A stretch of 64,000 bases of DNA from assembly GCF_036227405.1 (NCBI RefSeq), contig NZ_CP109473.1, forward strand, positions 2,914,001-2,978,000, written 5' to 3'. The notes beneath the pieces are model-generated. The model was not told the origin of the DNA. It ran no database searches and saw nothing but the letters and a program-made list of their open reading frames with translations. Below, one piece after another: positions 7,706 to 17,245 of this stretch. Source of the stretch: Streptomyces sp. NBC_01460 (GTDB lineage: Bacteria > Actinomycetota > Actinomycetes > Streptomycetales > Streptomycetaceae). Each line of letters opens with the position of its first letter. The stretch's first letter is position 1. Made by a program: the position numbers and the translations under genes.

Positions 7706-9046
7706 ATGGCGCGATGGCACATCCGTACCCGGGTGCCCGTGGCGCTCGGCGCGGCCGCACTGCTGCTGGCCGGCTGCGCGAACCCGAGCACCGGCAGCAA
7801 CACCGACGACCCCACGAAACCGGTCACGCTGAAGTTCTGGCACGGCTGGTCGGCGCCGAGCGAGGCCAAGGCGATCAAGGAGAACATCGCCCGCTTCGAG
7901 AAACTCCACCCCAACATCGACGTCGTCTCCACGGGCAACGTGAGCGACGAGACCATCAACCAGGCGCTGCGGGCCGGCGGTGACGACGCACCCGACGTCG
8001 TCACGTCCTTCACGACCAACAACGTCGGGCAGTACTGCTCCTCCGGCATGTGGGTGGACCTCGACCCCTTCCTGAAGAAGAGCGGGATCGACAAGACGAA
8101 GGTCTTCCCGAAGACCCTGCTGGACTACACCCGGTACGAGGGCGTCCAGTGCGCGACGCCGCTGCTCGCCGACGCGTTCGGCATGTACTACAACAAGGAC
8201 GCCTTCGAGGAGGCCGGGATCAGCCGGCCCCCGCACACCATGTCCGAGATGAAGGCCGACGCGGTCAAGCTGACGCGGAAGAAGAAGGACGGCTCGCTCG
8301 AACGCGCCGGCTTCATGCCGAACTTCCAGCTCTACCAGAACGCCCCCGACCGGATGTTCGCGCAGTGGGGGCCGCGGTACTTCGACGACGAGGGCAAGGC
8401 GAAGCTCGCCGACGAGCCGAAGACCGAGCAGTTCTTCTCCGCCATGCGGGGTCTCTCCGACGCCCAGGGCGGCTACCACGCCATGGAGCGGCTGCGCGCC
8501 ACGTTCGGCGACGAGATGTCGTCCCAGAACGGCTTCCTGACCGGCAAGCTCGCCATGCATCTGGACGGCGAGTGGCGCGGGCTGATGCTCGACGAGGCCA
8601 AGGCGGACTTCGACTGGGGCGTGGCCCCGCTGCCGGTCCCCGACGACCAGGCCGACACCTACGGGCGGGGGTACCTCACCGGCACCGTCGCGGGCATCGC
8701 GCACAGCAGCGTGCACCAGAACGCCGCCTGGGAGCTGGTGAAGTACCTGACGATCGACACCGAGGCGGTCGTCCACTTCGCCAACGCCATCCACAACGTG
8801 CCCTCCACGTTCGACGCGCTGAAGTCGCCCGACCTGGACGCCGATCCGGCGTTCCGCGCCTTCCTCTCGATCGCCCGGAACCCGCACAGCCAGGCCGTTC
8901 CCCCCTCGAACAACGGCGGGCAGTACATCAACTCGTTCGGGGACTTCTCGCAGTCCGTCGAGGCCGGCAGGACGAAGAACCTGCACAAGGCCCTGCAGGA
9001 CCTCGACGACCAGATCGACGCCGACAACGTCCAGTCGGAGAACTGA
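7706..9046 (+). CDS. csnE: Sugar ABC transporter substrate-binding lipoprotein CsnE
   Basis: 446 aa extracytoplasmic solute-binding protein (family 1). The signal peptide ends in the lipobox LLAGC with the lipidated Cys24. KFWHGWSAPSEAKAIKENIARF near the mature N-terminus (read across two motifs) and the FNFK-like segment FGMYYNKDAFEEAGI are typical of oligosaccharide-binding proteins. It should capture chitosan (GlcN) oligomers for CsnF/CsnG. The ATG at 7706 is preceded by AAGGAAG with 7-nt spacing; the frame is open upstream to another ATG (7661) without a ribosome binding site. The ATPase is not encoded here; Streptomyces CUT1 importers commonly share MsiK, which is expected elsewhere. Confidence 0.9.
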   Translation: MARWHIRTRVPVALGAAALLLAGCANPSTGSNTDDPTKPVTLKFWHGWSAPSEAKAIKENIARFEKLHPNIDVVSTGNVSDETINQALRAGGDDAPDVVTSFTTNNVGQYCSSGMWVDLDPFLKKSGIDKTKVFPKTLLDYTRYEGVQCATPLLADAFGMYYNKDAFEEAGISRPPHTMSEMKADAVKLTRKKKDGSLERAGFMPNFQLYQNAPDRMFAQWGPRYFDDEGKAKLADEPKTEQFFSAMRGLSDAQGGYHAMERLRATFGDEMSSQNGFLTGKLAMHLDGEWRGLMLDEAKADFDWGVAPLPVPDDQADTYGRGYLTGTVAGIAHSSVHQNAAWELVKYLTIDTEAVVHFANAIHNVPSTFDALKSPDLDADPAFRAFLSIARNPHSQAVPPSNNGGQYINSFGDFSQSVEAGRTKNLHKALQDLDDQIDADNVQSEN

Positions 9047-9057
9047 GGAGCCGGGTC

Positions 9058-10056
9058 ATGGCACTTTCCCTTCCCACCTCGGCGAAGTCCGCCGGCCGGG
9101 GGACCGATCCGGCCCCCCGCACCACCCCGCTGCGACGCAAGAGGAACCGCGAGCGACTGCGCACCCTGGGGTTCCTCTCGCCCTGGCTGGTCGGCTTCTC
9201 GGTCTTCTTCGGCTATCCGCTGATCGCGACCGTCTACTTCTCGTTCATGCACTACAACCAGATCAAGGCGCCCACCTTCGTGGGGCTGCGGAACTGGAGG
9301 TACGTGTTCGAGCAGATGCCGCTGTTCGGCCCGGCCCTGTGGAACACCCTCTGGCTGGTCGTCGTCATGGTCGCGCTGCGCGTGGTGTTCGGCCTCGGCA
9401 TCGGGCTGCTCATCACGAAGATCAAGACCGGCGTGGGGCTGTTCCGTACGGCCTTCTACATCCCGTACCTGGCCCCGCCGGTCGCGGCCACCGTGGCCTT
9501 CGTCTTCCTCCTCAACCCGTCCACGGGACCGGTCAACGAGATGCTCTCGTGGGTCGGCCTGCACGGCCCGAGCTGGTTCAACGACCCGAACTGGTCGAAG
9601 CCCTCACTGGTCCTGCTCTCCCTGTGGGGCATCGGCGACCTGATGGTCATCTTCATGGCCTCGCTCCTGGACGTGCCGAAGGAGCAGTACGAGGCCGCCG
9701 ATCTCGACGGTGCCGGTGCCTGGACGAAGTTCCGTTTCGTCACCTGGCCCGCCATCACCCCGATCGTGCTGTTCGCCGTCGTCACCGGCGTCGTGCAGAC
9801 GATGCAGTACTACACGCAGGCCCTCGTCGCGGGGAAGCTCGCCTCGGGCGTCTCCATCGGCCCCGGCACGGTGATCCAGCCCGGATACCCGGACCACTCC
9901 ACCCTGACGGTGCCGCAGCTCGTCTACTCGATGGGCTTCCAGAACTTCAACACCGGTGCCGCGTGCGTGCTCTCCCTCGTGCTCTTCGCGATCGCCATGG
10001 GCGTCACCCTTCTGCTGATGCGCAAGAGCGTCGGCCTCATTCCGGCGGAGGACTGA
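9058..10056 (+). CDS. csnF: Sugar ABC transporter permease CsnF
   Basis: 332 aa MalF-type inner-membrane permease with about six transmembrane helices, first at about residue 38 (LGFLSPWLVGFSVFFGYPLI). The EAA loop that docks on the ATPase is visible (EAADLDGAGAWTKFRFVTWP). It lies 11 nt after csnE, and the start ATG at 9058 follows GAGGAG that overlaps the csnE stop. It forms a heterodimer with CsnG for uptake of glucosamine oligosaccharides. Confidence 0.9.
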   Translation: MALSLPTSAKSAGRGTDPAPRTTPLRRKRNRERLRTLGFLSPWLVGFSVFFGYPLIATVYFSFMHYNQIKAPTFVGLRNWRYVFEQMPLFGPALWNTLWLVVVMVALRVVFGLGIGLLITKIKTGVGLFRTAFYIPYLAPPVAATVAFVFLLNPSTGPVNEMLSWVGLHGPSWFNDPNWSKPSLVLLSLWGIGDLMVIFMASLLDVPKEQYEAADLDGAGAWTKFRFVTWPAITPIVLFAVVTGVVQTMQYYTQALVAGKLASGVSIGPGTVIQPGYPDHSTLTVPQLVYSMGFQNFNTGAACVLSLVLFAIAMGVTLLLMRKSVGLIPAED

Positions 10057-10057
10057 G

Positions 10058-10960
10058 ATGACCAGCACCACCCTGACCAGGCCGGAAGCTCCCGTGACGA
10101 CCCGGCCGCGCGGCGCGGACGCGGCCTCGCACCGGCGCAGGCGCGTCCTGAACTGGATCGCCGTCCACTCCGTGGCCGTGGCACTCGCCCTCTTCTTCGT
10201 CCTGCCGTTCGTCTTCGTCCTCCTCACCTCGGTGATGAGCGACAGCCAGGCGATGAGCGGCGACCTGTGGCCGGACTCCTGGCACTGGTCGAACTACTCG
10301 ACCGTCTTCCACACCCCGGGGTTCCTCGACTGGTGGCGCAACTCGCTGATGTACGCCCTGCTCGGCACGGTGTTCACGGTGTGCTCGTCGGTGCCGGTCG
10401 CCTACGCCCTGGCCAAGTTCCGCTTCCGCGGCCGGCGCACCGCGATGATCCTCGTCATCTCCACGATGATGCTGCCGCCGCAGGTCATCGTCATCCCGAT
10501 GTACCTGGTCTGGTCGCAGCAGCTCCACCTCTCGGGCTCGCTGTGGCCGCTGATCATCCCGATGGCGTTCGGCGACGCCTACTCGATCTTCCTGCTGCGG
10601 CAGTTCCTGCTCACCATCCCGCAGGAGTACATCGAGTCGGCGAAGGTCGACGGGTGCGGTGAGCTCCGGACGCTCCTGCGGATCGTCGTGCCGATGGCCA
10701 AGCCGGGCATCGCCGCCGTCGCGCTCTTCCAGTTCTTCTACTGCTGGAACGACTACTTCGGACCCCAGATCTACGCGGCGCAGAATCCGGGCGCCTGGAC
10801 GCTGAGTTACGGCCTGGAGTCCTTCAAGAGCGCCCACGCGGTCAACTGGAACCTGACGATGGCGGCGACCCTGCTGGTCATGGCGCCGGTCATCATCGTG
10901 TTCTTCTTCGCACAAAAGGCCTTCGTAGAAGGCGTCACACTGACTGGAGTGAAGGGCTGA
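10058..10960 (+). CDS. csnG: Sugar ABC transporter permease CsnG
   Basis: 300 aa MalG-type permease, about six membrane helices after a cytoplasmic N-terminal tail of about 35 residues. The EAA motif is ESAKVDGCGELRTLLRIVVP. One nucleotide separates its ATG from the csnF stop, showing translational coupling. The C-terminus ends with the usual FVEGVTLTGVKG of family members. Partner of CsnF. Confidence 0.9.
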   Translation: MTSTTLTRPEAPVTTRPRGADAASHRRRRVLNWIAVHSVAVALALFFVLPFVFVLLTSVMSDSQAMSGDLWPDSWHWSNYSTVFHTPGFLDWWRNSLMYALLGTVFTVCSSVPVAYALAKFRFRGRRTAMILVISTMMLPPQVIVIPMYLVWSQQLHLSGSLWPLIIPMAFGDAYSIFLLRQFLLTIPQEYIESAKVDGCGELRTLLRIVVPMAKPGIAAVALFQFFYCWNDYFGPQIYAAQNPGAWTLSYGLESFKSAHAVNWNLTMAATLLVMAPVIIVFFFAQKAFVEGVTLTGVKG

Positions 10961-10961
10961 C

Positions 10962-12227
10962 ATGAAGCTCGCAGTAGTGGGTGGCGGGTCCACCTACACA
11001 CCTGAACTGATCGACGGGTTCGCACGGCTGCGGGACACCCTGCCCGTCGAGGAGCTGGTGCTCGTCGACCCGGCGGCCGACCGGCTGGAGCTCGTCGGCG
11101 GCCTGGCGCGCCGCATCTTCGCCAAGCAGGGCCACCCCGGCCGGATCACCACCACCTCCGACGTGGACGCGGGGGTGGAGGGCGCCGACGCGGTGCTGCT
11201 CCAGCTGCGCGTCGGCGGGCAGGCCGCGCGCAACCAGGACGAGACGTGGCCGCTGGAGTGCGGCTGCGTCGGCCAGGAGACCACCGGCGCCGGTGGTCTC
11301 GCCAAGGCGCTGCGCACGGTGCCGGTCGTCCTCGACATCGCCGAGCGGGTCCGGCGCACCAACCCGGACGCCTGGATCATCGACTTCACCAACCCGGTCG
11401 GCATCGTGACCCGCGCCCTGCTGCAGGCCGGCCACAGGACCGTCGGGCTGTGCAACGTCGCGATCGGCTTCCAGCGGAAGTTCGCGCGGCTCCTGGACGT
11501 CGCTCCGGCCGAGATCCACCTGGACCACGTCGGGCTCAACCACCTGTCGTGGGAGCTCGGGGTGCGGCTCGGCGGCCCGGACGGCGAGGACGTCCTGCCG
11601 AAGCTGCTCGCGGAGCACGGCGACACGATCGCCGGCGACCTGCGCATGCCCCGGCAGATCGTCGACCGGCTCGGTGTCGTCCCGTCGTACTACCTGCGCT
11701 ACTTCTACGCGCACGACGAGGTCGTGCGGGAGCTCGGCACCAAGCCGTCCCGGGCGGCGGAGGTCGCCGCGATGGAGAAGGAGCTCCTGGCCATGTACGG
11801 CGATCCCGCGCTGGACGAGAAGCCGGCGCTGCTCGGCAAGCGGGGCGGGGCCTTCTACTCGGAGGCGGCCGTGGACCTGGCCGCCTCGCTGCTCGGAGGG
11901 GGCGGCCCGGCCGTGCAGGTGGTCAACACGTACAACAACGGCACGCTGCCGTTCCTGCCGGACGACGCGGTGATCGAGACCCAGGCCCGGGTGGACGGCA
12001 CGGGCGCCTCCCCTCTCGCGGTCCCGGCCCTCGACCCGCTGTACGCCGGGCTCATCGCCAACGTGACGGCGTACGAGGACCTGGCGCTGGACGCCGCGCT
12101 GCGGGGCGGCCGGGACCGGGTGTTCAAGGCGCTGCTCTCGCACCCGCTCGTCGGCCAGTTCGAGTACGCCGAGGCCCTCACCGACCGGCTGATCGCACAC
12201 AACCGGGAGCACCTGGCGTGGGCGTGA
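10962..12227 (+). CDS. csnH: GH4 family NAD-dependent glycosidase CsnH
   Basis: 421 aa cytoplasmic enzyme of glycoside hydrolase family 4, which cleaves (phospho)glycosides by a redox mechanism needing NAD and Mn2+. The Rossmann start is KLAVVGGGSTYTPEL. The metal site is represented by LCN (Cys at about residue 167) and LNH (His at about 189); IDFTNPVGIVT is the family motif before the Cys. It probably splits imported glucosamine oligomers inside the cell. The ATG is 1 nt after the csnG stop, and its 3' end overlaps csnK by 10 nt. Confidence 0.88.
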   Translation: MKLAVVGGGSTYTPELIDGFARLRDTLPVEELVLVDPAADRLELVGGLARRIFAKQGHPGRITTTSDVDAGVEGADAVLLQLRVGGQAARNQDETWPLECGCVGQETTGAGGLAKALRTVPVVLDIAERVRRTNPDAWIIDFTNPVGIVTRALLQAGHRTVGLCNVAIGFQRKFARLLDVAPAEIHLDHVGLNHLSWELGVRLGGPDGEDVLPKLLAEHGDTIAGDLRMPRQIVDRLGVVPSYYLRYFYAHDEVVRELGTKPSRAAEVAAMEKELLAMYGDPALDEKPALLGKRGGAFYSEAAVDLAASLLGGGGPAVQVVNTYNNGTLPFLPDDAVIETQARVDGTGASPLAVPALDPLYAGLIANVTAYEDLALDAALRGGRDRVFKALLSHPLVGQFEYAEALTDRLIAHNREHLAWA

Positions 12228-13192
12228 ACGCTTCGGTCCTCGCCATCGACGCGGGCAACAGCAAGACCGATGTGGCACTGATCGGCGAGGACGGCACCGT
12301 CCTGTCCACGGCGCGCGGCGGCGGCTTCCAGCCGCCCGTCGTCGGTGTGGAGACGGCGGTGGACGTCCTGGCCTCGGCGATCGGACAGGCCCTGGCCGCG
12401 TCCGGGGAGCCCGTCGGGAGCGTGGAGCACGTGTCGGCGTGCCTGGCCAACGCCGATCTCCCGGTGGAGGAGGCCGAGCTGGCCGAGGCCCTGCTCGCCC
12501 GGGGCTGGGGCCGCACGGTCGAGGTGCGCAACGACACCTTCGCGATCCTGCGGGCGGCGCTGGACGAGCCCCGCGGGGTGGCCGTCGTCTGCGGTGCCGG
12601 GATCAACTGCGTGGGCATGGTCCCGGACGGCCGTACGGCCCGGTTCCCCGCGATCGGCCGGATATCGGGTGACTGGGGCGGCGGTTCGGGCCTCGCCGAG
12701 GAGGCCCTCTGGTTCGCCGCGCGGGCCGAGGACGGCCGCGGGGAGCCGACGGAGCTGGTGCGTACGCTGCCGGGGCACTTCGGCCTCGGCTCGATGTACG
12801 AGCTGATCGAGGCGCTGCACCGGGGGCTGATCCCCGCGGGGCGCCGCCACGAGCTGACGCCGGTGCTGTTCGCGACGAGCGCGGCCGGGGACACGGTGGC
12901 GAGCGCCCTGGTGGACCGGCTGGCCGGCGAGGTCGTCTCCATGGCGACGGTGGCGCTGGGACGGCTGGGACTGCTGGCCGAGGAGGTGCCGGTCGTCCTG
13001 GGCGGCAGCGTGCTGGCGGCCCGGCACTCCCGGCTGGACGACGGCATCGCCCGGCTGTTGTCGGAGCGTGCCCCGAAGGCGGTGGTCCAGGTGGTCGCGG
13101 AGCCGCCCGTCCTGGGCGCCGCGCTGCTCGGCCTGGACCACACGGGAGCGCCGGCCGGGGCGCACCGTAGGCTGCGGGCGTACTACACCTGA
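12218..13192 (+). CDS. csnK: BadF/BadG-type sugar kinase CsnK
   Basis: 324 aa ASKHA-fold kinase, likely glucosamine or N-acetylglucosamine kinase acting on the monosaccharide released by CsnH. Phosphate-1 motif IDAGNSKTDVALI at residue 9, a second glycine motif GAGINCVG, and GGSVLAARHS near the end. GTG at 12218 is preferred because GGGAG lies 8 nt upstream, giving a 10-nt overlap with csnH; GTG 12224 would give a GTGA-type overlap but worse spacing. Last gene of the operon, closed by a terminator about 20 nt downstream. Confidence 0.85.
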   Translation: MGVNASVLAIDAGNSKTDVALIGEDGTVLSTARGGGFQPPVVGVETAVDVLASAIGQALAASGEPVGSVEHVSACLANADLPVEEAELAEALLARGWGRTVEVRNDTFAILRAALDEPRGVAVVCGAGINCVGMVPDGRTARFPAIGRISGDWGGGSGLAEEALWFAARAEDGRGEPTELVRTLPGHFGLGSMYELIEALHRGLIPAGRRHELTPVLFATSAAGDTVASALVDRLAGEVVSMATVALGRLGLLAEEVPVVLGGSVLAARHSRLDDGIARLLSERAPKAVVQVVAEPPVLGAALLGLDHTGAPAGAHRRLRAYYT

Positions 13193-13211
13193 CACACTGG
13201 TCACAGAGGTG

Positions 13212-13246
13212 GGGGCGTCTCCCGGTCCGTCGCCGGGGGGCGCCCC
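13212..13246 (+). terminator. Terminator of the csn operon
   Basis: Stem of about 14 bp with one or two imperfect pairs: GGGGCG..CCCGG (from 13212) against CCGGGGGGCGCCCC (to 13246). No U tract. Confidence 0.75.
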
Positions 13247-13422
13247 TTCCGTACGGGAACCGATCAGATGTCCCGAACGTGTTCTTGGTGGGGAGATCGA
13301 TTCGGTGCAGGATCCAGGTATTCCTGGTGAATGCCGGTCCCTGCGGCCATACTTCTGGCCGGGCGCCAGTCTCCCGGCCGGCCGGGGCCGGGGCCGACGT
13401 CGGAGACCGAGGGGGAGGTCGA

Positions 13423-14814
13423 GTGACACACCCGCCGAGCGGGGCCGCACTGCGGGAGCCGGGGACGGACGGTCCCGTCGCGCCCGCGGCCGTGCCCGCG
13501 CAGCGCCGTGGTCTCCGGTCCGAGGCCGCCGGGCGGCTGCGCGCCGCGGCGACCACCGAGCCGGGCCGGCTGCAGATCATCGGCGCCGTACTGGCCCTGC
13601 TGGTCGTGGTGTTCGGGATGGTCACCTTCCTGGAGATCTCCGGGCGGGCGGCCTCCGCCGACGACGTGGTGGAGCGCAGCCAGCCGCTGAGCGCGGACGC
13701 CGCGAGCATCTACCGTTCTCTGGCCGACGCCGACACGATGGCCGCGAGCGGCTTCCTCGCCGGGGCGGAGGAGCCCAAGGATGTCCACGAGCAGTACGAG
13801 AAGGACATCAAGGAGGCCTCCCGGCTGCTGGTGAAGGCCGCGGCGAGCACGGACCCCTCGACCCCCTCGCACCGGGAGATCACCGAGCTGGGCGAGGGGC
13901 TCCCCGAGTACACGGGCCTGATCGAGCGGGCGAGGGCCAACAACCGCCAGGGGCTGCCGCTCGGCGGCGCCTACCTCCGGTACGCCAACCAGAAGATGAC
14001 CAACGAACTCCTCCCGGCGGCCGAGCGGTTGTACGCGGCGGAGACGGGCCGGCTCGGCACGGACTCGGCCGACGCGCGGCGGTGGCCGTTCCTCTCGCTG
14101 GCCGCCGGGATCGTCGCGCTGGCCGCGCTGGTGTGGATGCAGCGGCGCAACTACCGCCGGACGCACCGGGTCTTCAACCACGGGCTGCTCGTGGCCACGG
14201 CCGCGGCCACGGTGGTGCTGCTGTGGCTGGCCGTGGGTCACACGGTGGCCAGGGCCGAGCTGCGGGGGGCGATGGTGAACGGGCAGGAGTCGCTGGACGT
14301 CCTCAACAAGGCCCGGATCAGCTCCCTGAAGGCGCGGGCGAACGAGAACCTCACGCTGGTGGCCCGGGGCGCGGTCCTGACCCCGGACGGCACGCGGGAC
14401 AAGTACGAGAACGACTACAGCACGGGCATGAAGGCGCTCGGCGCACAGCTCGGCACCGCGGAGAAGCTCGCCGGCGACGACGCGACGGGGAGCGGACCGG
14501 TGAAGGACGCCATCAGCGGTGTCTCCGAGTGGCAGGACCGCCACAGGAAGGCCCGGACGACCGACGACCGGGGCGAGTACGATGCCGCGCTCAAGCAGAT
14601 CATCGGGCCGAAGGGCACCACGGGTCAGTCCTTCGAGCAGGTCGACGACGCGCTGCAGCAGGCGCTCGCCCATGAGCAGGGCGAGTTCGACGCGGCGGCC
14701 GGGAGCGGCCGCAGGGCACTGGGCGGGCTCCCGGCCGGCGCCGCCGTCCTCGCCCTGCTGGGCGCGGTCGCCGCGATCGTCGGGGTCAACCGCAGGCTCG
14801 CGGAGTACCGGTGA
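13423..14814 (+). CDS. Four-helix membrane protein, GlnX-like
   Basis: 463 aa with membrane helices at about 50-73, 221-240, 250-276 and 433-455. This makes two extracytoplasmic helical domains of about 145 and 155 residues with few cysteines. The layout and its position directly before a glutamate-binding-type protein and a PknG-type kinase match mycobacterial GlnX, the membrane partner that relays amino-acid occupancy of GlnH to PknG. I infer the same role; residue-level similarity could not be tested. The GTG at 13423 is chosen for GGGGGAGG just upstream; an upstream in-frame ATG (13279) has no ribosome binding site. The next gene begins about 11 nt after its stop. Confidence 0.7.
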   Translation: MTHPPSGAALREPGTDGPVAPAAVPAQRRGLRSEAAGRLRAAATTEPGRLQIIGAVLALLVVVFGMVTFLEISGRAASADDVVERSQPLSADAASIYRSLADADTMAASGFLAGAEEPKDVHEQYEKDIKEASRLLVKAAASTDPSTPSHREITELGEGLPEYTGLIERARANNRQGLPLGGAYLRYANQKMTNELLPAAERLYAAETGRLGTDSADARRWPFLSLAAGIVALAALVWMQRRNYRRTHRVFNHGLLVATAAATVVLLWLAVGHTVARAELRGAMVNGQESLDVLNKARISSLKARANENLTLVARGAVLTPDGTRDKYENDYSTGMKALGAQLGTAEKLAGDDATGSGPVKDAISGVSEWQDRHRKARTTDDRGEYDAALKQIIGPKGTTGQSFEQVDDALQQALAHEQGEFDAAAGSGRRALGGLPAGAAVLALLGAVAAIVGVNRRLAEYR

Positions 14815-14825
14815 GGGGACGAGCG

Positions 14826-15860
14826 ATGACCAGGGTGAAGGGCTGGGCGGCGCGGAGCAGGCTGCGCGGCTGGGGCGGTGTGACGGGCATGGCGGTGGCC
14901 TGCGCGGTCACGGCCTCGCTCACCCTGCTGCCGCTGGCGCACGGCGACGGGACCTTCGGCGGACTGAGCGCGGGGCAGGAGACCACCTCGGCCGTGCCGG
15001 CCAGGGCCGAGACGTGCAAGGACCCGGAGGCGAGCGTCCCCGCGTCGACCGACGACGGCCCGAGCCTCCGGAAGATCCGGGAGCGCGGGAAGCTGATCGC
15101 CGGTGTCGACCAGAACAGCTTCCAGTGGGGCTACCGGAATCCGGAGAGCCGCACCCTCGAAGGCTTCGACATCGATCTGGTGCACGCCATCGCGGAGGAC
15201 ATCCTCGGTGACCGGGACGCGGTGATCTTCCGCGCCATCCCCACCAACCAGCGGATCGCCGCCCTGGAGAACGGGAAGGTCGACGTCGTCGTCCGTACGA
15301 TGACGATCAACTGCAAGCGCGTCGGCCAGGTCGCCTTCTCCACGGCGTACTTCCAGGCCGGCCAGCAGGTCCTGGCTCCCAAGGAGTCCACGATCGACGG
15401 CTACGACGAGTCGCTGAAGGGCAAGCGCGTCTGCACGGCCGAGGGCTCCACGGCGAACGACGCGCTGAAGGAGAAGTCCTTCGGGGCGGTGTTCGAGGAC
15501 GAACACGAGGACACCGAGCGCGACGAGGACCAGCTGACCGTCCCCAACCAGCTGGACTGCCTGGTGCGGCTGCAGCTCGGTGAGGTCGACGCCGTGGTCA
15601 CGGACAACGCGCTGGCGGCCGGTCAGGCGGCGCAGGACCCGGCGGTGGAGCTCAAGGGCGACGAGCCGTTCACCACCGAGTACTACGGCGTCGCGGCCAA
15701 GCTCGGCGCCGACGACCTGGTGGCCCGGGTCAACCACGTGCTGGACGGCTACCGCCGGGGCGGTGCGAACAGCCCCTGGATGACGTCGTACCGCACCTGG
15801 CTGGCGGAGGGGCTGCCGGGCATCGAGGGGCCCCCCGCGCCGAAGTACCGGAGCAACTGA
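14826..15860 (+). CDS. glnH: Glutamate/polar amino acid-binding protein, GlnH-like
   Basis: 344 aa extracytoplasmic family 3 solute-binding protein. An uncleaved or cleaved signal segment spans about residues 20-40; there is no lipobox Cys, unlike mycobacterial GlnH, so it may stay membrane-anchored by its N-terminal helix. Binding-protein motifs: GVDQNSFQWGYRNPESRTLEG (two parts), GFDIDLVHAIAEDI and VDVVVRTMTIN. No amino-acid permease or ATPase genes are adjacent, which favours a sensor role over transport. The ATG at 14826 has GAGGGGA 7 nt upstream; GTG 14811 would overlap the preceding stop (GTGA) and is the alternative. Confidence 0.82.
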   Translation: MTRVKGWAARSRLRGWGGVTGMAVACAVTASLTLLPLAHGDGTFGGLSAGQETTSAVPARAETCKDPEASVPASTDDGPSLRKIRERGKLIAGVDQNSFQWGYRNPESRTLEGFDIDLVHAIAEDILGDRDAVIFRAIPTNQRIAALENGKVDVVVRTMTINCKRVGQVAFSTAYFQAGQQVLAPKESTIDGYDESLKGKRVCTAEGSTANDALKEKSFGAVFEDEHEDTERDEDQLTVPNQLDCLVRLQLGEVDAVVTDNALAAGQAAQDPAVELKGDEPFTTEYYGVAAKLGADDLVARVNHVLDGYRRGGANSPWMTSYRTWLAEGLPGIEGPPAPKYRSN

Positions 15861-15907
15861 ACGTGTCCGGACCCTCGGGTCCGGCTGCTGGAACGGAGAG
15901 GTGATCG

Positions 15908-17245
15908 ATGGGCGTGGCGGGATCCTTCCCCGGATTCGCGGGGAGGCCCCCCGGCCCGGTCATGGGCCGGGACGAGGCGGACCGTACGCTGGCCCGGCTC
16001 GGTGCGGAGCACGAGGCCATCGAGACCTCGCTCCTCGCCCTGGAGGAACACGCCGGTCGCCGGCTCCTGGAGGGCGCCACGCTGGCCGGTGTCACCGAGG
16101 AGCGCTGGGGTTCCACCAAGCGGTCGATCACGTTGCTCTGGCGGTACTTCGACGCGTACGCCGGGGCGCTGGCCTCGGCCCGTGAGATCCGGGCCAGGCG
16201 CCGCTACCCCGGCAGGAGCGACCTGGTGGCCCTGACCGACCTGCTGCGCGGTGACGGTGTGACCGTGGCGAACCAGGGAGCGACCGGCCCCGGTGTCTCG
16301 CTCACCCGACCGGCCCGGCTCTCCGAGCGGTTCACGCTGGAGGAGCTGGTCGCCCGGATGAACGACCTGTACGCCCAGGCGCTGGACATGATCCTCGCGT
16401 CGGACTCCGTATGGTCGGCACTGCCCGCCCGGATAGACCTGCTGGCCGCCGAGCTGCGCCGCACCGCCTCGCTGGCGCACTCCGTCGGGGTGCGGCCCGG
16501 GGAGCATCCGGCCGGTGACGACCTGGAGGCGATCGCCGAGGAGCTGGCCGCGCTGCGGAAGCAGGTGATCTCGGATCCACTGGCGTTCTGGGTGCCGGGC
16601 CCCGGCAGTGCCGCCCCCGGCGGAGGGCGGCCCGACACCACGCGCTACGACCGCGCGGCACTCGCCCTGGAGGAGGTACGCCGGGAGATCGAAGCGGTGC
16701 TGGCGGTCCGGCAGGACGCCGAGCAGCGCCTGATCCAGGTGCGTGACCTGCTGTCGCGCGCGAACCGCACGCTCGCCGAGGCCCGGTTGGCGCGCGGCGA
16801 GGTGCTGGCGAAGATCGCCGCCTCCGAGGTGCCCGCGGTCAGCGGGCCGCCGACCGTGCTGCAGGAGCGGCTCGCGACGGCGTCGGCGTACCGCAGGCAC
16901 GCCCAGTGGAACCGGCTGTCGCCTCTGCTGGAGTCGCTGGAGCGGGAGGCCGAGGACGAACTGCTGCGCGCCCGGGAGTCGCTGACGTCCGTCACGGGGC
17001 CGCTCGCGGTCCGGGCGGAGCTGCGGGGCAGGCTGGACGCGTACAAGGCGAAGGTGGCCCGGCACGGTCTGGCCGAGGACCCGCTCCTGATCGAGCGGTA
17101 CGACGCGGCCCGCCGGATGCTGTGGAGCGCGCCGTGCGACCTTCGCGTCGCCGAACAGGCGGTCCTGCGCTACCAGCTGGCCGCCACCGACCTGCTGACA
17201 CAGCACCGTCCGGACAGGCACGACGGACAGGGGGAGACATCATGA
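15908..17245 (+). CDS. Coiled-coil protein of the PknG-type kinase cluster
   Basis: 445 aa, predicted soluble, no signal peptide or membrane helix. Almost entirely helical with long Ala/Glu/Arg/Leu heptad-like stretches at about 20-110, 150-215 and 245-400. No enzyme motif recognised. It overlaps the kinase gene by 4 nt (ATGA at 17242-17245), so the two proteins are made together; a scaffold between the membrane sensor and the kinase is a reasonable guess. The start ATG at 15908 has GGAGAGG about 7 nt upstream; ATG 15962 is a possible internal alternative. Confidence 0.72.
   Translation: MGVAGSFPGFAGRPPGPVMGRDEADRTLARLGAEHEAIETSLLALEEHAGRRLLEGATLAGVTEERWGSTKRSITLLWRYFDAYAGALASAREIRARRRYPGRSDLVALTDLLRGDGVTVANQGATGPGVSLTRPARLSERFTLEELVARMNDLYAQALDMILASDSVWSALPARIDLLAAELRRTASLAHSVGVRPGEHPAGDDLEAIAEELAALRKQVISDPLAFWVPGPGSAAPGGGRPDTTRYDRAALALEEVRREIEAVLAVRQDAEQRLIQVRDLLSRANRTLAEARLARGEVLAKIAASEVPAVSGPPTVLQERLATASAYRRHAQWNRLSPLLESLEREAEDELLRARESLTSVTGPLAVRAELRGRLDAYKAKVARHGLAEDPLLIERYDAARRMLWSAPCDLRVAEQAVLRYQLAATDLLTQHRPDRHDGQGETS

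Noticed and set aside
5233..8094. 953-codon antisense frame across mscS and csnR
   Set aside because: Runs through several well-supported genes and a terminator; Arg/Gly/Asp-rich, no motifs.
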